Shown: positions 19,840-28,788 of the stretch, in pieces
How the letters are laid out: each line of letters begins with the position of its first letter
How positions within the stretch are numbered: position 1 is the stretch's first letter
NCBI RefSeq assembly: GCF_026898095.1
Contig: NZ_CP114015.1
Coordinates: forward strand, 2,666,001-2,730,000
DNA: 64,000 nucleotides
Direction of reading: 5' to 3'
Origin: Arthrobacter sp. ATA002
GTDB taxonomy: Bacteria; Actinomycetota; Actinomycetes; Actinomycetales; Micrococcaceae
The notes under the pieces: generated by a model
Databases searched by the model: none
The model's input: the letters and a program-made list of their open reading frames with translations, nothing else
Told to the model about the DNA's origin: nothing
Program-made: the position numbers and the translations under genes

Positions 19840-21234
19840 CTAGCCCTGGCGGGACAGGGCCCCTGCCACCAGGAACGCCATTTCCAGGGACTGCATGTGA
19901 TTCAGGCGCGGATCGCAGACTGACTCGTAACCCTCCAGGAACGCTTCCTGGTCGATTGGATCGGCTCCGCCCAGGCACTCGGCAACGTCATCACCGGTCA
20001 TTTCCACGTGCAGTCCGCCCGGGAACGTGCCCAGGGAGTCGTGGACCTCGAAGAAGCCGCGGACTTCGTCCATCACGTCGTCGAAGTTGCGTGTCTTGTA
20101 CCCGTTGGGAGAGGTGACCGTGTTGCCGTGCATCGGATCGGTGACCCACAGGACCTGGGCTCCGGATGCGGTGACGCGTTCCACCAGCGGGGGCAGCTTT
20201 TCGCGGATGTTGCCGGCGCCCATGCGGGTGATGAAGGTGAGCCGCCCCGGTTCGCGGTCCGGATCCAGCTTGTCGATGAGGGCCAGTGCGTCCTCCGGCT
20301 TGGTGCCCGGACCCAGCTTGACGCCGATGGGGTTGCGGACCCTGGAGAGGAACTCCACGTGCGCCGAGTCGAGGTCACGGGTGCGTTCACCAATCCACAG
20401 GAAGTGCCCCGACGTGTCATAGGGCCGTCCGGTGCGGGAATCGATGCGGGTCAGGGCGCGCTCATAATCCAGCAGCAGCGCCTCGTGGCTGGCGAAGAAC
20501 TCCACCCGCTTGAGTGCCTCAAAATCGGCACCGCAGGCATCCATAAACCGTACGGCGCGGTCAATCTCGCGGGCCAGCGATTCGTACCGCGAGTGCGCGG
20601 GGTTGGCGGTGAAGCCCTTGTTCCAGTGGTGTACCAGCCGAAGGTCGGCAAACCCGCCCTGCGTGAACGCGCGGATCAGGTTCAGCGTGGAAGCGGACGT
20701 GTGGTAGGCACGGACCATTCGTGCCGGATTGTGCTCCCGGGACTCGGGGGTGAAGTCGTAACCGTTGACCATGTCTCCGCGGTAGGCCGGGAGCGTCACC
20801 CCCGCGCGGGTCTCGTCGTTCGAGGAGCGGGGCTTGGCGAACTGACCGGCCATCCGCCCCATCTTGATGACCGGCAGCGAGGCGCCGTAGGTCAGGACGA
20901 CGGCCATCTGCAGGATCGTCTTCACCCTGGCACTGATCTTGTCGGCCGTTGCGCCGTCGAACGTTTCGGCGCAGTCACCGCCCTGCAGGAGGAAGGCCTT
21001 GCCCTGGGCTGCCGCGGCCAGCCGGTCCCGGAGGATATCGACTTCGCCGGCGAAGACCAGCGGAGGAACCATTGACAGCTCGGCGACGGCTGCCGGATAA
21101 CCCGGGTGGTCCTGCCAGGACGGCTGCTGGAGCGCCGGCAGGGACCGCCAGTCATCGAGGCCGGGATACTCCGCAGCGCCCTGGCGGGGGGCGGTGGAAA
21201 AGTCTGACGCGTTGTCTACGGGAGTGTAAGTCAC
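19840..21234 (-). CDS. aroG: 3-deoxy-7-phosphoheptulonate (DAHP) synthase, class II
   Basis: First step of the shikimate pathway, joining PEP and erythrose 4-phosphate. Class II hallmarks are LLQGGDCAETFDGATADKI, KMGRMAGQFAKPRS, YRGDMVNGYDFT, HWNKGF, RVRNPIGVKLGPGTKPE, RMGAGNIREKLPPLV and VTDPMHGNTV. From GTG 21234 it is 464 residues, close to 462 in M. tuberculosis AroG (Rv2178c), which lies in the same neighbourhood. The frame is open to an ATG at 21279 (479 residues), but those extra residues are not family-like. Neither start has a strong ribosome site. The frame is intact. Confidence 0.95.
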   Translation of the reverse strand: MTYTPVDNASDFSTAPRQGAAEYPGLDDWRSLPALQQPSWQDHPGYPAAVAELSMVPPLVFAGEVDILRDRLAAAAQGKAFLLQGGDCAETFDGATADKISARVKTILQMAVVLTYGASLPVIKMGRMAGQFAKPRSSNDETRAGVTLPAYRGDMVNGYDFTPESREHNPARMVRAYHTSASTLNLIRAFTQGGFADLRLVHHWNKGFTANPAHSRYESLAREIDRAVRFMDACGADFEALKRVEFFASHEALLLDYERALTRIDSRTGRPYDTSGHFLWIGERTRDLDSAHVEFLSRVRNPIGVKLGPGTKPEDALALIDKLDPDREPGRLTFITRMGAGNIREKLPPLVERVTASGAQVLWVTDPMHGNTVTSPNGYKTRNFDDVMDEVRGFFEVHDSLGTFPGGLHVEMTGDDVAECLGGADPIDQEAFLEGYESVCDPRLNHMQSLEMAFLVAGALSRQG

Positions 21235-21350
21235 GTCTTTAAGGGTACTGTCTGCACCCCTCCTGGACAGAAGCCGCACGCCGGAGAGCGTAATCTGACG
21301 CTGCCGGTCCGCAACACTGCGGGCGCTTCCGAAAGGTCCCGCCGCTGATC

Positions 21351-22463
21351 CTAAGCGCTGTGGGGTTCGGTGTCTTCGGGTTCCGCTCCCGCTGCGGCAC
21401 CTGACGCAGCGGACGGGTCCGCCGCGGCAGGAGGCGCAGCGGCAGGAGGCGCAGCGGCGGGCAGTGTTTTCCGCCGGCGTCCAATAGTCGTCACGGTACC
21501 CGGCTTCCGCGGAGATCTCCGGGCCGGCGGGACGGCGTTGTTCCCGGCGGCTTCCTCCCCGGCGCGCACTGTACCTCCCGTCACGGCGTCCGAAGCGGCA
21601 GAAGCATCCGGCGCACTGCTTGCGGCGCCGCCGTCCGCGCCGGCTGCCGGGCGTGAACGCCCGCCCGGCTCCGCTGGCCGAACGGCAGGCGTCCCGGTCC
21701 CGCCGGACACTCCACCGGGGCTGCGCGGCTCGGTAAGGCGCACCGCCGCGCTGCGGGCTTCAGCGCCCTTGGAGACCTTCCGGGCGGCCGCCTGCTTTTC
21801 CTTCATGGTGCTTGCATAAACGTCGACATATTCCTGGCCGGAAAGACGCATCAGCTCGTACATGATTTCGTCGGTGACGGAGCGCTGGATGAACCTGTCG
21901 TTCTCCATCCCGGCGTAGCGGGAGAAATCCAGCGGCTCACCGACGATGATCCCGATGCGCCGGATATTGGGAATCCTCCGGCCGATCGGCTGGACCTTGT
22001 CCGTGCCGATCATCGCCACCGGAATCACCGGAACGCCGGTTTTCAACACCAGCTTGGCCACACCGGTCTTCCCCCGGTACAGCCGTCCGTCGGGGCTGCG
22101 TGTGCCTTCCGGGTAGATCCCCAGCAGTCCGCCGTTCTCCAGGACGTCCACGCCGGCGGAGAGGGAGCTTGCCGACGCCGCGCCGCCGGACCGATCCATC
22201 GGGAGCTGGTTGGTGAGCCGGAAGAATGCCGCTGTGAGCTTGCCTTTGAGGCCTTTGCCCGTGAAGTACTCCGACTTTGCCAGAAAGCTCACCGGGCGCG
22301 GCACCGCAAGCGGCAGGAAAATCGAGTCGGAGAAGGACAAGTGGTTGCTCACCAGCACCGCCGGACCCGTTTCGGGCACGTTGTTCATGCCTTTGACCCA
22401 GGGCCTGAAGAGCAGATTGACCACCGGCCCGATGAAAATGGTCTTCATCACCCAATAGAACAC
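21351..22463 (-). CDS. 1-acyl-sn-glycerol-3-phosphate acyltransferase (PlsC-like)
   Basis: Membrane-associated phospholipid acyltransferase. Motif I is SNHLSFSDS (the NHxxxxD box, His near residue 41). The acceptor-binding motif is YPEGTRSPDGRLYRG near residue 119. VIPVAMIGTDKV and GEPLDFSRY complete the fold by about residue 230. The last 140 residues are low-complexity Ala/Pro/Gly/Arg and are not part of the usual enzyme (about 240-260 residues). The GTG start at 22463 has no clear ribosome site. Its counterpart in M. tuberculosis is Rv2182c, in the same neighbourhood. It lies downstream-to-upstream with aroG on the same strand, 116 bases away. Confidence 0.9.
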   Translation of the reverse strand: MFYWVMKTIFIGPVVNLLFRPWVKGMNNVPETGPAVLVSNHLSFSDSIFLPLAVPRPVSFLAKSEYFTGKGLKGKLTAAFFRLTNQLPMDRSGGAASASSLSAGVDVLENGGLLGIYPEGTRSPDGRLYRGKTGVAKLVLKTGVPVIPVAMIGTDKVQPIGRRIPNIRRIGIIVGEPLDFSRYAGMENDRFIQRSVTDEIMYELMRLSGQEYVDVYASTMKEKQAAARKVSKGAEARSAAVRLTEPRSPGGVSGGTGTPAVRPAEPGGRSRPAAGADGGAASSAPDASAASDAVTGGTVRAGEEAAGNNAVPPARRSPRKPGTVTTIGRRRKTLPAAAPPAAAPPAAADPSAASGAAAGAEPEDTEPHSA

Positions 22464-22630
22464 GTAAGCCAGCTCTCCCGTCCGGACATAACAAATCAGG
22501 GACCCGGTTTGGATTCCCCAACTCCTACTCTATGCGCCCACCCGGCCGCGTTGAATTCTGCACCAAACCAGCGCCCCGGCTTGGGCGCTGCAGGGGTGGA
22601 AAACACGCAGCTCAATGCAACCATAGTGTT

Positions 22631-23391
22631 ATGACTTCCCCACTGGCCCCAGCCGGCTTCTCCAGCAACGGGCATGGCGCCAACGCCGCCACCGGAGTGC
22701 TCTTGAGCCACGGCTTCACGGGCTCTCCCGTCAGCCTCGCCGCATGGGCCCGGCATTTGTCCGATTTGGGATACGCCGTGCGCCTGCCGCTGCTTCCGGG
22801 ACACGGCACCACCTGGCAGGAGCTGGCCCGCACTCCTGGGAGCTCTGGTACGACGCCTATGACCGGGCCTATCAGGAGCTCGCGGAGGGCACCGACCGAG
22901 TGTTCGCCGCCGGACTCTCCATGGGAGGGACCCTGGCCCTGCGGCTGGCTGCGCACCGGCCCGTTGCGGGGGTAGCCGTGGTGAACCCGGGCCTGACCAT
23001 TGACGATCCCCGCGCGCGGTACTCCGGACTGCTGAAGTATGTCCAGAAATCCGTCCCTGCGATTGCCAACAACATCAAGCTCGAAGGCCAGGACGAAGGA
23101 GCCTATTCGCGGACTCCGGTGGGCGGAGTGCATCAGCTAATGCGTCTGTTTAAGGACACGACGGCGGTGCTGCCGCGCATCACTTCACCAGTCCTTGCCT
23201 TCCGGTCTACAGTTGATTTGGTGGTCCCCGAATCGAGCATGGATGTCCTGCGCCGATACGTCGGCAGCACGCTGGAAGCGGTTTCGCTGGAGAACAGCTA
23301 CCACGTTGCCACCATGGACCACGACGCGCCCTTGATTTTTGACCGTTCCCATCAGTTCATCCAAAGGATCAGCGCAGGTGCTGCAGCATGA
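22631..23391 (+). CDS. Carboxylesterase / monoacylglycerol lipase-like alpha/beta hydrolase (one frameshift)
   Basis: ATG 22631 begins a frame with VLLSHGFTGSPVSLAAWARHL, the oxyanion region, and LLPGHGTTWQELA. It breaks near 22835, and the next frame continues WELWYDAYDRAYQEL, the nucleophile GLSMGGTLAL, the acid in FRSTVDLVVPE, and SYHVATMDHD, the catalytic His. About 253 residues when repaired, typical of Est30-like carboxylesterases. The triad is complete. The stop overlaps the next gene (ATGA), so the two are coupled. Confidence 0.88.
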
Positions 23392-24023
23392 AAGAACGTG
23401 AACCGGAACGCAACGAATCCACTGATGAAACCATTTGGCAGGATCTGGTTTCCCGGCTGGAGAACATGCCCGCCGATGGAACACACGGCGGCCGGGGCAC
23501 ACCCGGCGCCGGACCGTCGGTGGGACCCGGGGGCAACCCCGGCGCGGCGGGACCGGTAACCGGACCGCCTGCCACCGGAACTCCTCCGCCGGCGTCCGCG
23601 GAGGAGGCAGGATCAGCGGGTGGGAACGGTGAGGCAGGAGAGCCTGGAGCGGGAACAGCGGGTGCCTCCCGCGGTTCCGCACCCCGCTCCCCCGCTGAGC
23701 GCACCCGTGCCATTTTCGAAAACCAGCCGTTCCGGGACGCGCCGCCCCGGGGCCCGCGCGATTACGACGAGCCCGAGGAGCTCGAGTCCGAAGGTGAGTT
23801 CGTGCCGCCTGAACCGCCGCCGTTCAGCACGGGCGAGCCGCTCGTTGTGCTGGCCTGGATCGGAGCCCTGGGCGGACCACTGCTGCTGCTGCTCTTCGCC
23901 ATGTTCTGGCGGGGCGCCCCCGTGGCCGTCATCCTGGGGGTAATCGCACTCTTCGGTGCGGCAGCCGCCTACCTGCTCTTCAGGCTGCCGCAGCACCGCG
24001 ACGACGACGGCGCCGCCGTCTAG
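23388..24023 (+). CDS. Hypothetical Gly/Pro-rich protein with two membrane segments
   Basis: 211 residues. A disordered, Gly/Pro/Ala-rich, acidic first 145 residues include FENQPFRDAPPRGPRDYDEPEE. Two hydrophobic segments follow (LVVLAWIGALGGPLLLLLFAMFW and VAVILGVIALFGAAAAYLLF) and a charged end. The start overlaps the esterase stop by 4 bases. No family recognised beyond a general actinobacterial pattern. Confidence 0.75.
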   Translation: MKEREPERNESTDETIWQDLVSRLENMPADGTHGGRGTPGAGPSVGPGGNPGAAGPVTGPPATGTPPPASAEEAGSAGGNGEAGEPGAGTAGASRGSAPRSPAERTRAIFENQPFRDAPPRGPRDYDEPEELESEGEFVPPEPPPFSTGEPLVVLAWIGALGGPLLLLLFAMFWRGAPVAVILGVIALFGAAAAYLLFRLPQHRDDDGAAV

Positions 24024-24122
24024 GGCAGCGCCGCCGCTACACGGCGGAGCGGCACAGCGGGGAGCGGCACACTGCGCGGGTGCCACACGCTGCAGCGCAC
24101 GCCGGCGGCCCGGGGGCCATCA

Positions 24123-25103
24123 TCAGCGGCGGGCGGCTATCCGGGACAGGTCCGCGGCACCGATCATGCCGGCAGCGGGCCCGAGCGCCGCAAGCTCCAG
24201 CCGCGCGGCAGGCCGGAATCCGCGGCCGGTCAGGTTGCGGGCAAAGGACCGGCGCGCTGGTTCCAGCAGCAGGTCACCGGCAGCGCTCAGGCCACCGCCG
24301 ACAACGAACATTCCCGGATCCAGCGCAGCGGCCAGGTTAGCCAGGCCAAGTCCGAGCCACTGCCCCACCTCTTCCAGCAGCTCCACCGACGCCTGGTCGC
24401 CTTCGAGTGCCATTCGGGTCACCACGGCCCCGGTTATGGCACTGATATCCCCATTGACGGCGCGCAGCAGCTCCTGCGCCACCGGAGAATTGGCGGCGGC
24501 CAGTTCCCGGGCTTCCCGGCCGAGGGCATTTCCCGACGCGTACTGCTCCCAGCAGCCGCGGTTCCCGCACTCGCACCGCTGGCCGGACGGCATGATGATC
24601 TGGTGGCCGAACTCGCCCGCCACACCAAACCTCCCGCGCTCCAGCCGGCCGTCCATGATCATGGCACCGCCAATCCCGGTTCCCAGAGTCACACACACCA
24701 TGCGGCTCTGCCCCAGGCCCGAACCAAACCGCCACTCAGCCCAGGCCGCGCCGTCGGCGTCGTTTACCAGGTATACGCGCCGGCGCAGCAGCCGCTCGAG
24801 ATTTTCGCGCAGCGGTTCGTTGCGCCAGGCCAGATGCGGACTAAACAGCACAGTGCTGCCGGCGAGGTCCATCCAGCCCGCCGCACCGATGCCGACCGAC
24901 CAGACGTGGTGGTTGGCGGAGAGCTCACTCACCAGGTCCACAATGACCGATTCCACTTCACGGGGGTCCTGGCCGGGCGTGGAGCGGCGGGCCTCGGCGA
25001 TAACCCGGCCGTCGCCGTCCACCAGCCCGGCCGCCACTTTGGTGCCGCCAATATCGATGCCGATGGCCAGTCCGCGGCGGCGCATCCGGTTGGGCAGCCG
25101 CAT
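24123..25103 (-). CDS. ROK-family glucokinase
   Basis: Phosphorylates glucose with ATP (or polyphosphate in some actinobacteria). The N-terminal ATP motif is AIGIDIGGTKVAAGLVD; catalytic Asp lies in YLVNDADGAAWAEW; VCVTLGTGIGGAM is the second phosphate loop. The ROK zinc motif reads CECGNRGCWEQ. From ATG 25103 it is 326 residues. The frame is open to 25199 and a further ATG lies at 25085, so the start is uncertain. A regulator is less likely because no HTH precedes the kinase fold. Confidence 0.9.
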   Translation of the reverse strand: MRLPNRMRRRGLAIGIDIGGTKVAAGLVDGDGRVIAEARRSTPGQDPREVESVIVDLVSELSANHHVWSVGIGAAGWMDLAGSTVLFSPHLAWRNEPLRENLERLLRRRVYLVNDADGAAWAEWRFGSGLGQSRMVCVTLGTGIGGAMIMDGRLERGRFGVAGEFGHQIIMPSGQRCECGNRGCWEQYASGNALGREARELAAANSPVAQELLRAVNGDISAITGAVVTRMALEGDQASVELLEEVGQWLGLGLANLAAALDPGMFVVGGGLSAAGDLLLEPARRSFARNLTGRGFRPAARLELAALGPAAGMIGAADLSRIAARR

Positions 25104-25345
25104 GGGGCGGCGGGCGGGGAAAGGCTCAACGGCACGGCGCTGCCAAAGAAGAGGGGCAGGACGGGGCACAGGCGCTGGGTTAACGGGACGCATCAACATC
25201 CAAGTGTATTCTTCGGCCGGCCATGCCGCGAAAGCGTTATTGGTTCGAGAAGTTACTCACCGGTATTTATTGTGATCTACGCTATAGGCTGGGCGTTAAT
25301 GTCTGCGCAGCGTCTGCCGGCCAGTCGGATATCAAAGGAGCTATC

Positions 25346-27153
25346 GTGCGTGAATACAGTGTTCCCCCTCTGGTGGAATCACCGTTGGAGACCAACACCA
25401 CCGAACTATTGCTGGAGCAGGCGGCCAAGCCCTCCAATCCCGCCCTCTTTTCGGTGCGCGGAGCGGACGGCGCCTGGGCTCCGATTACAGCCACGGAGTT
25501 CCTGGCGGATGTCCGGGCCCTGGCCAAGGGCTTTGCCGCTTCCGGTGTCGAGCCGGGTGACCGGGTGGGCATCATGGCCCGCACCCGGTACGAGTGGACG
25601 CTGGTGGACTTTGCCCTCTGGTTCGCCGGGGCCGTTTCAGTTCCAATTTATGAGACGTCCTCGCCGTCCCAGGTTGCCTGGATCCTCAGCGATTCCGGTG
25701 CCGTGGGCGTGGTTGTCGAAGCCGCGCGCCACGAGAATGTGGTCCGCCAGGCGGCCGTCGAGGAGGACCTTGACGCGGTAAGGAATGTCTGGCAGATCGA
25801 CGGCCAGGGGCTCGATGAGCTCCGGACAGCCGGAGCCGCCGTCTCGGACGGGGACCTGGAGGCCCGCCGCTCCAAGGCCACCCTGGATGACACCGCCACC
25901 ATCATTTACACCTCGGGAACCACCGGGCGGCCCAAGGGCTGCGATTTAACCCACGGCAACTTCGTAAACCTCTCCCGCAATGCTGCCGCTGCGCAGCCCG
26001 AGGTATGCCGTGAGGGCGCACAAACCATCATGTTCCTGCCGCTGGCCCATGTGTTCGCACGCTTCATCTCCGTGCTCTGCGTGACCTCCGGAGCCACCGT
26101 GGCCCACACCGCCGATGTGAAGAACCTGCTCCCGGACCTGCAAAGCTTCCAGCCGGATTTCCTGCTCGTTGTTCCCCGCGTCTTCGAGAAGGTCTACAAC
26201 TCTTCCATGCTCAAGGCCGAAGACGGCGGCAAGGGCAAGATCTTCCACGCCGGAGCCAAGACGGCCATCGAATGGTCCAAGGCGCAGGAAGCCGGCAAGG
26301 TACCGCTGAGCCTCAAGGTCAAACATGCGGTCTTTGACCGGCTTCTCTACGGAAAGATCCGCACCGCCATGGGCGGCCGGGTCAAGTACGCGATTTCGGG
26401 CGGTGCGCCGCTGGGCGACCGGCTGGGCCACTTCTTCCACGGAATCGGTGTGACAGTGCTGGAAGGTTACGGGCTGACCGAAACCACGGCCCCGGTGACC
26501 GTCAACACTCCCAAGCTGACCAAGATCGGCACCGTCGGCGCACCGCTGCCGGGCAACGCCGTCCGGATAGCCGACGACGGCGAAATCCTGGCCAAGGGCG
26601 TCAGCGTGATGAAGGGCTACTACAACCGCCCGGATCTCACGGCTGAAAACTTCACGGACGGCTGGTTCCACACCGGTGACATTGGTCAGCTGGACAATGA
26701 CGGCTTCCTGAAGATCACCGGCCGCAAGAAGGAAATCATTGTCACTGCCAGTGGGAAGAACGTGGTTCCGGCGATACTGGAGGACAGCATCCGCGCCGAT
26801 GCCATCGTCTCCCAGTGCGTTGTGGTGGGAGATCAGCGGCCGTTCATCTCCGCCCTGATCACTCTGGATGAGGAAGCCCTGCCGGGATGGCTGGAACGCC
26901 ACAAGCTGCCGGCCGGGACGACGGTAGCCGAAGCGGGCGAAACGGAACAGCTGCAGCAGGAGCTCCGGGCCCTGGTGGCCTCGGCCAATAAAACGGTGTC
27001 GCAGGCGGAAGCCATTAAGGTCTTCCGCGTGGTGCCGTCCGATTTCACTGAAGCCAGCGGGCACCTGACTCCCTCCTGAAGATCAAGCGGGCCCAGGTCC
27101 TGAAGGATTTCTCCGCTGTGGTGGAGGAAATTTACAGCCGACAAAAGGTCTAA
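25346..27153 (+). CDS. Long-chain fatty-acid--CoA ligase (one frameshift)
   Basis: AMP-forming acyl-CoA synthetase. GTG 25346 is preceded by AAAGGAG. The ATP/AMP motif is TIIYTSGTTGRPKGCDLTHG, followed by FLPLAHVFAR, YGLTETTAPVTVN, GWFHTGDIGQ and GRKKEIIVTASGKNV. The frame breaks near 27073, 25 residues before the natural end, and resumes as LKIKRAQVLKDFSAVVEEIY to a stop at 27153, placing the catalytic-domain Lys in LKIKR. It is about 602 residues, typical of the actinobacterial FadD15-like group. It stands alone between the divergent glucokinase gene and a strong terminator. Confidence 0.92.
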
Positions 27154-27165
27154 CGGCAGCACAGG

Positions 27166-27221
27166 CGGGAACAGCGGCAGGGCGGGTCCGGAGTATCGGA
27201 CCCGCCCTGCCGCTGTTCCCG
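27166..27221. terminator. Very long hairpin terminator
   Basis: 25-bp perfect stem (arms 27166-27190 and 27197-27221) with a 6-base loop, between the acyl-CoA ligase (+) and mycothione reductase (-) stops. It is symmetrical and probably terminates both. Confidence 0.8.
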
Positions 27222-27272
27222 ACACCGGAGTCCCAGCCGGGGCCGGTGTGTTCCTCTACACCGTCGGCGCGG

Positions 27273-28693
27273 CTACCCGGCAGCGCCTGCCGTTCCGCTG
27301 GGCAGCGACAGCAGCGCGTTCTCCACCACTTCGGTCAGCGCCGGATGGATCCAGTACTGTCCCGACGCCATCGTCCGGGCATCCAGGCCGAAGGACATGG
27401 CCTGGATCAGCGGCTGAATCAGCATGGACGCCTCATGCCCCATGATGTGTGCGCCGAGCAGCCGTCCGGTTTCCTTCTCGGCCAGCAGTTTCACGAAACC
27501 GGTGGTGTCTTCCATGGCCCAGCCGTACGCGGTGGAGCCGTATTCCTGTACCGCGAGGGCGAGCTCAACACCGCGGGCTTCGGTGTCCCGGCATGCTTCC
27601 TCCTCCGTCAGGCCCACTGACGCGATCTGCGGGCTGCTGAAAACCGCAGAGGGCACAAACCTGTGGTCGCTGCGCCGCAGGTCGTCCGGGTGCACCAGGT
27701 TGTGGGCCACCGTCCGCGCCTCGTGGTTGGCCACGTGCTTGAGCTGGTAGTCGCTGCTGACGTCGCCAAGCGCCCACACGCCGTCGGCCGGTTTTCCGTT
27801 CCTCAGCACCCGCTGGTAGTCATCGACCACGAGGCGGCCGTCCGGACGGAGGTCGAAGCCGGCCGCCCCGACACCGAGCCGGTCGGTGTTGGGGACACGG
27901 CCCGTCGCCACCAGCACCAGGTCCGTGTCGAGTGCGGTTCCTCCGCCGGGTCCCTGCAGCTGTGCCCGGACCGAGCCGTCGGGATTCTCGGTCAGCGAGG
28001 TGACCCGCGTACCCAGCCGCACGTCCCACTGGCGGGAGGCAGCCTCGGTGAAGCGTTCGGCAATGGTGGCGTCCATGGCCCGCAGCAGCGGAGCCGAGCG
28101 GGCCGCCATCGTGACCTTGGCACCGAACGCGGAGAACACGAAGCCGAATTCAGCTGCTATGTACCCGCCGCCGATAATGAGGATCCGCCCGGGGAGGTCG
28201 GGGATGCGCATTACGGTGTCGGAGGTGTGCACCTGCGGCAGGTCCATGCCGGGAATGTCCGGCAGCACCGGCCGGGATCCGGCCGCCACCACGATCTGGT
28301 CCGCTGTGATCCGCTGGCCGTCGTCCGTTTCAAGGGCATGCCCGCTGACGAACCGTACATGCTGCTCATAGAGCGTGACGTTCTCCAGCTCCTCGGCCCG
28401 GTACCGCCGTCCGCCCTCGGAGATGGAATCGATCCGGGTGAAAATCCGGTCACGAATGTCGCGCCAGTGCACCTTCTCCAGGGTTTGGTCCACGCCCAGG
28501 CGCGCCGCGTCTGCTCCGGCTGCAGCGAGCTGCGCCGGATAGACGAACATCTTCGTGGGGATGCACCCCACATTCAGGCAGGTTCCGCCGAAGGTTCCCC
28601 GTCGATGACGGCAACCTTTTTGCCGTCCCAGTCGGGGGTGATCAGGGAATTGCCTGAACCGGAGCCAATGATGGCCAAATCAAAGTGAGTCAC
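27273..28693 (-). CDS. mtr: Mycothione reductase (one frameshift)
   Basis: FAD/NADPH disulfide reductase that keeps mycothiol, the actinobacterial thiol, reduced. GTG 28693 begins with the FAD dinucleotide fold DLAIIGSGSGNS. The frame breaks near 28600 and resumes as GGTCLNVGCIPTKMF, the redox-active CxxxxC. GRILIIGGGYIAAEFGFVF is the NADPH fold; VATGRVPNTDRLG and VWALGDVSS bind FAD. WIHPALTEVVENALL carries the C-terminal catalytic His. Length is about 473 residues. Dihydrolipoamide dehydrogenase is the main alternative, but the GSGSGNS N-terminus and the overall pattern fit Mtr. A general statement of mycothiol use supports the actinobacterial assignment. Confidence 0.9.
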
Positions 28694-28712
28694 GGTTCCA
28701 GTCTAGAGCCGG

Positions 28713-28748
28713 GAAGGCCCCGGGATCCCTTCGGATTCCGGGGCCTTC
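28713..28748. terminator. Hairpin after pyc, before mtr
   Basis: 11-bp stem (GAAGGCCCCGG and complement) with a 14-base loop, between the pyc stop (28789) and the mtr start (28693), both on the minus strand. A short T-run (GCGTTTTTCGCG) lies on the plus side only. Confidence 0.55.
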
Positions 28749-28788
28749 GCGTTTTTCGCGCTTTCACTGCCGGGGCGGCAGGGCCGGG

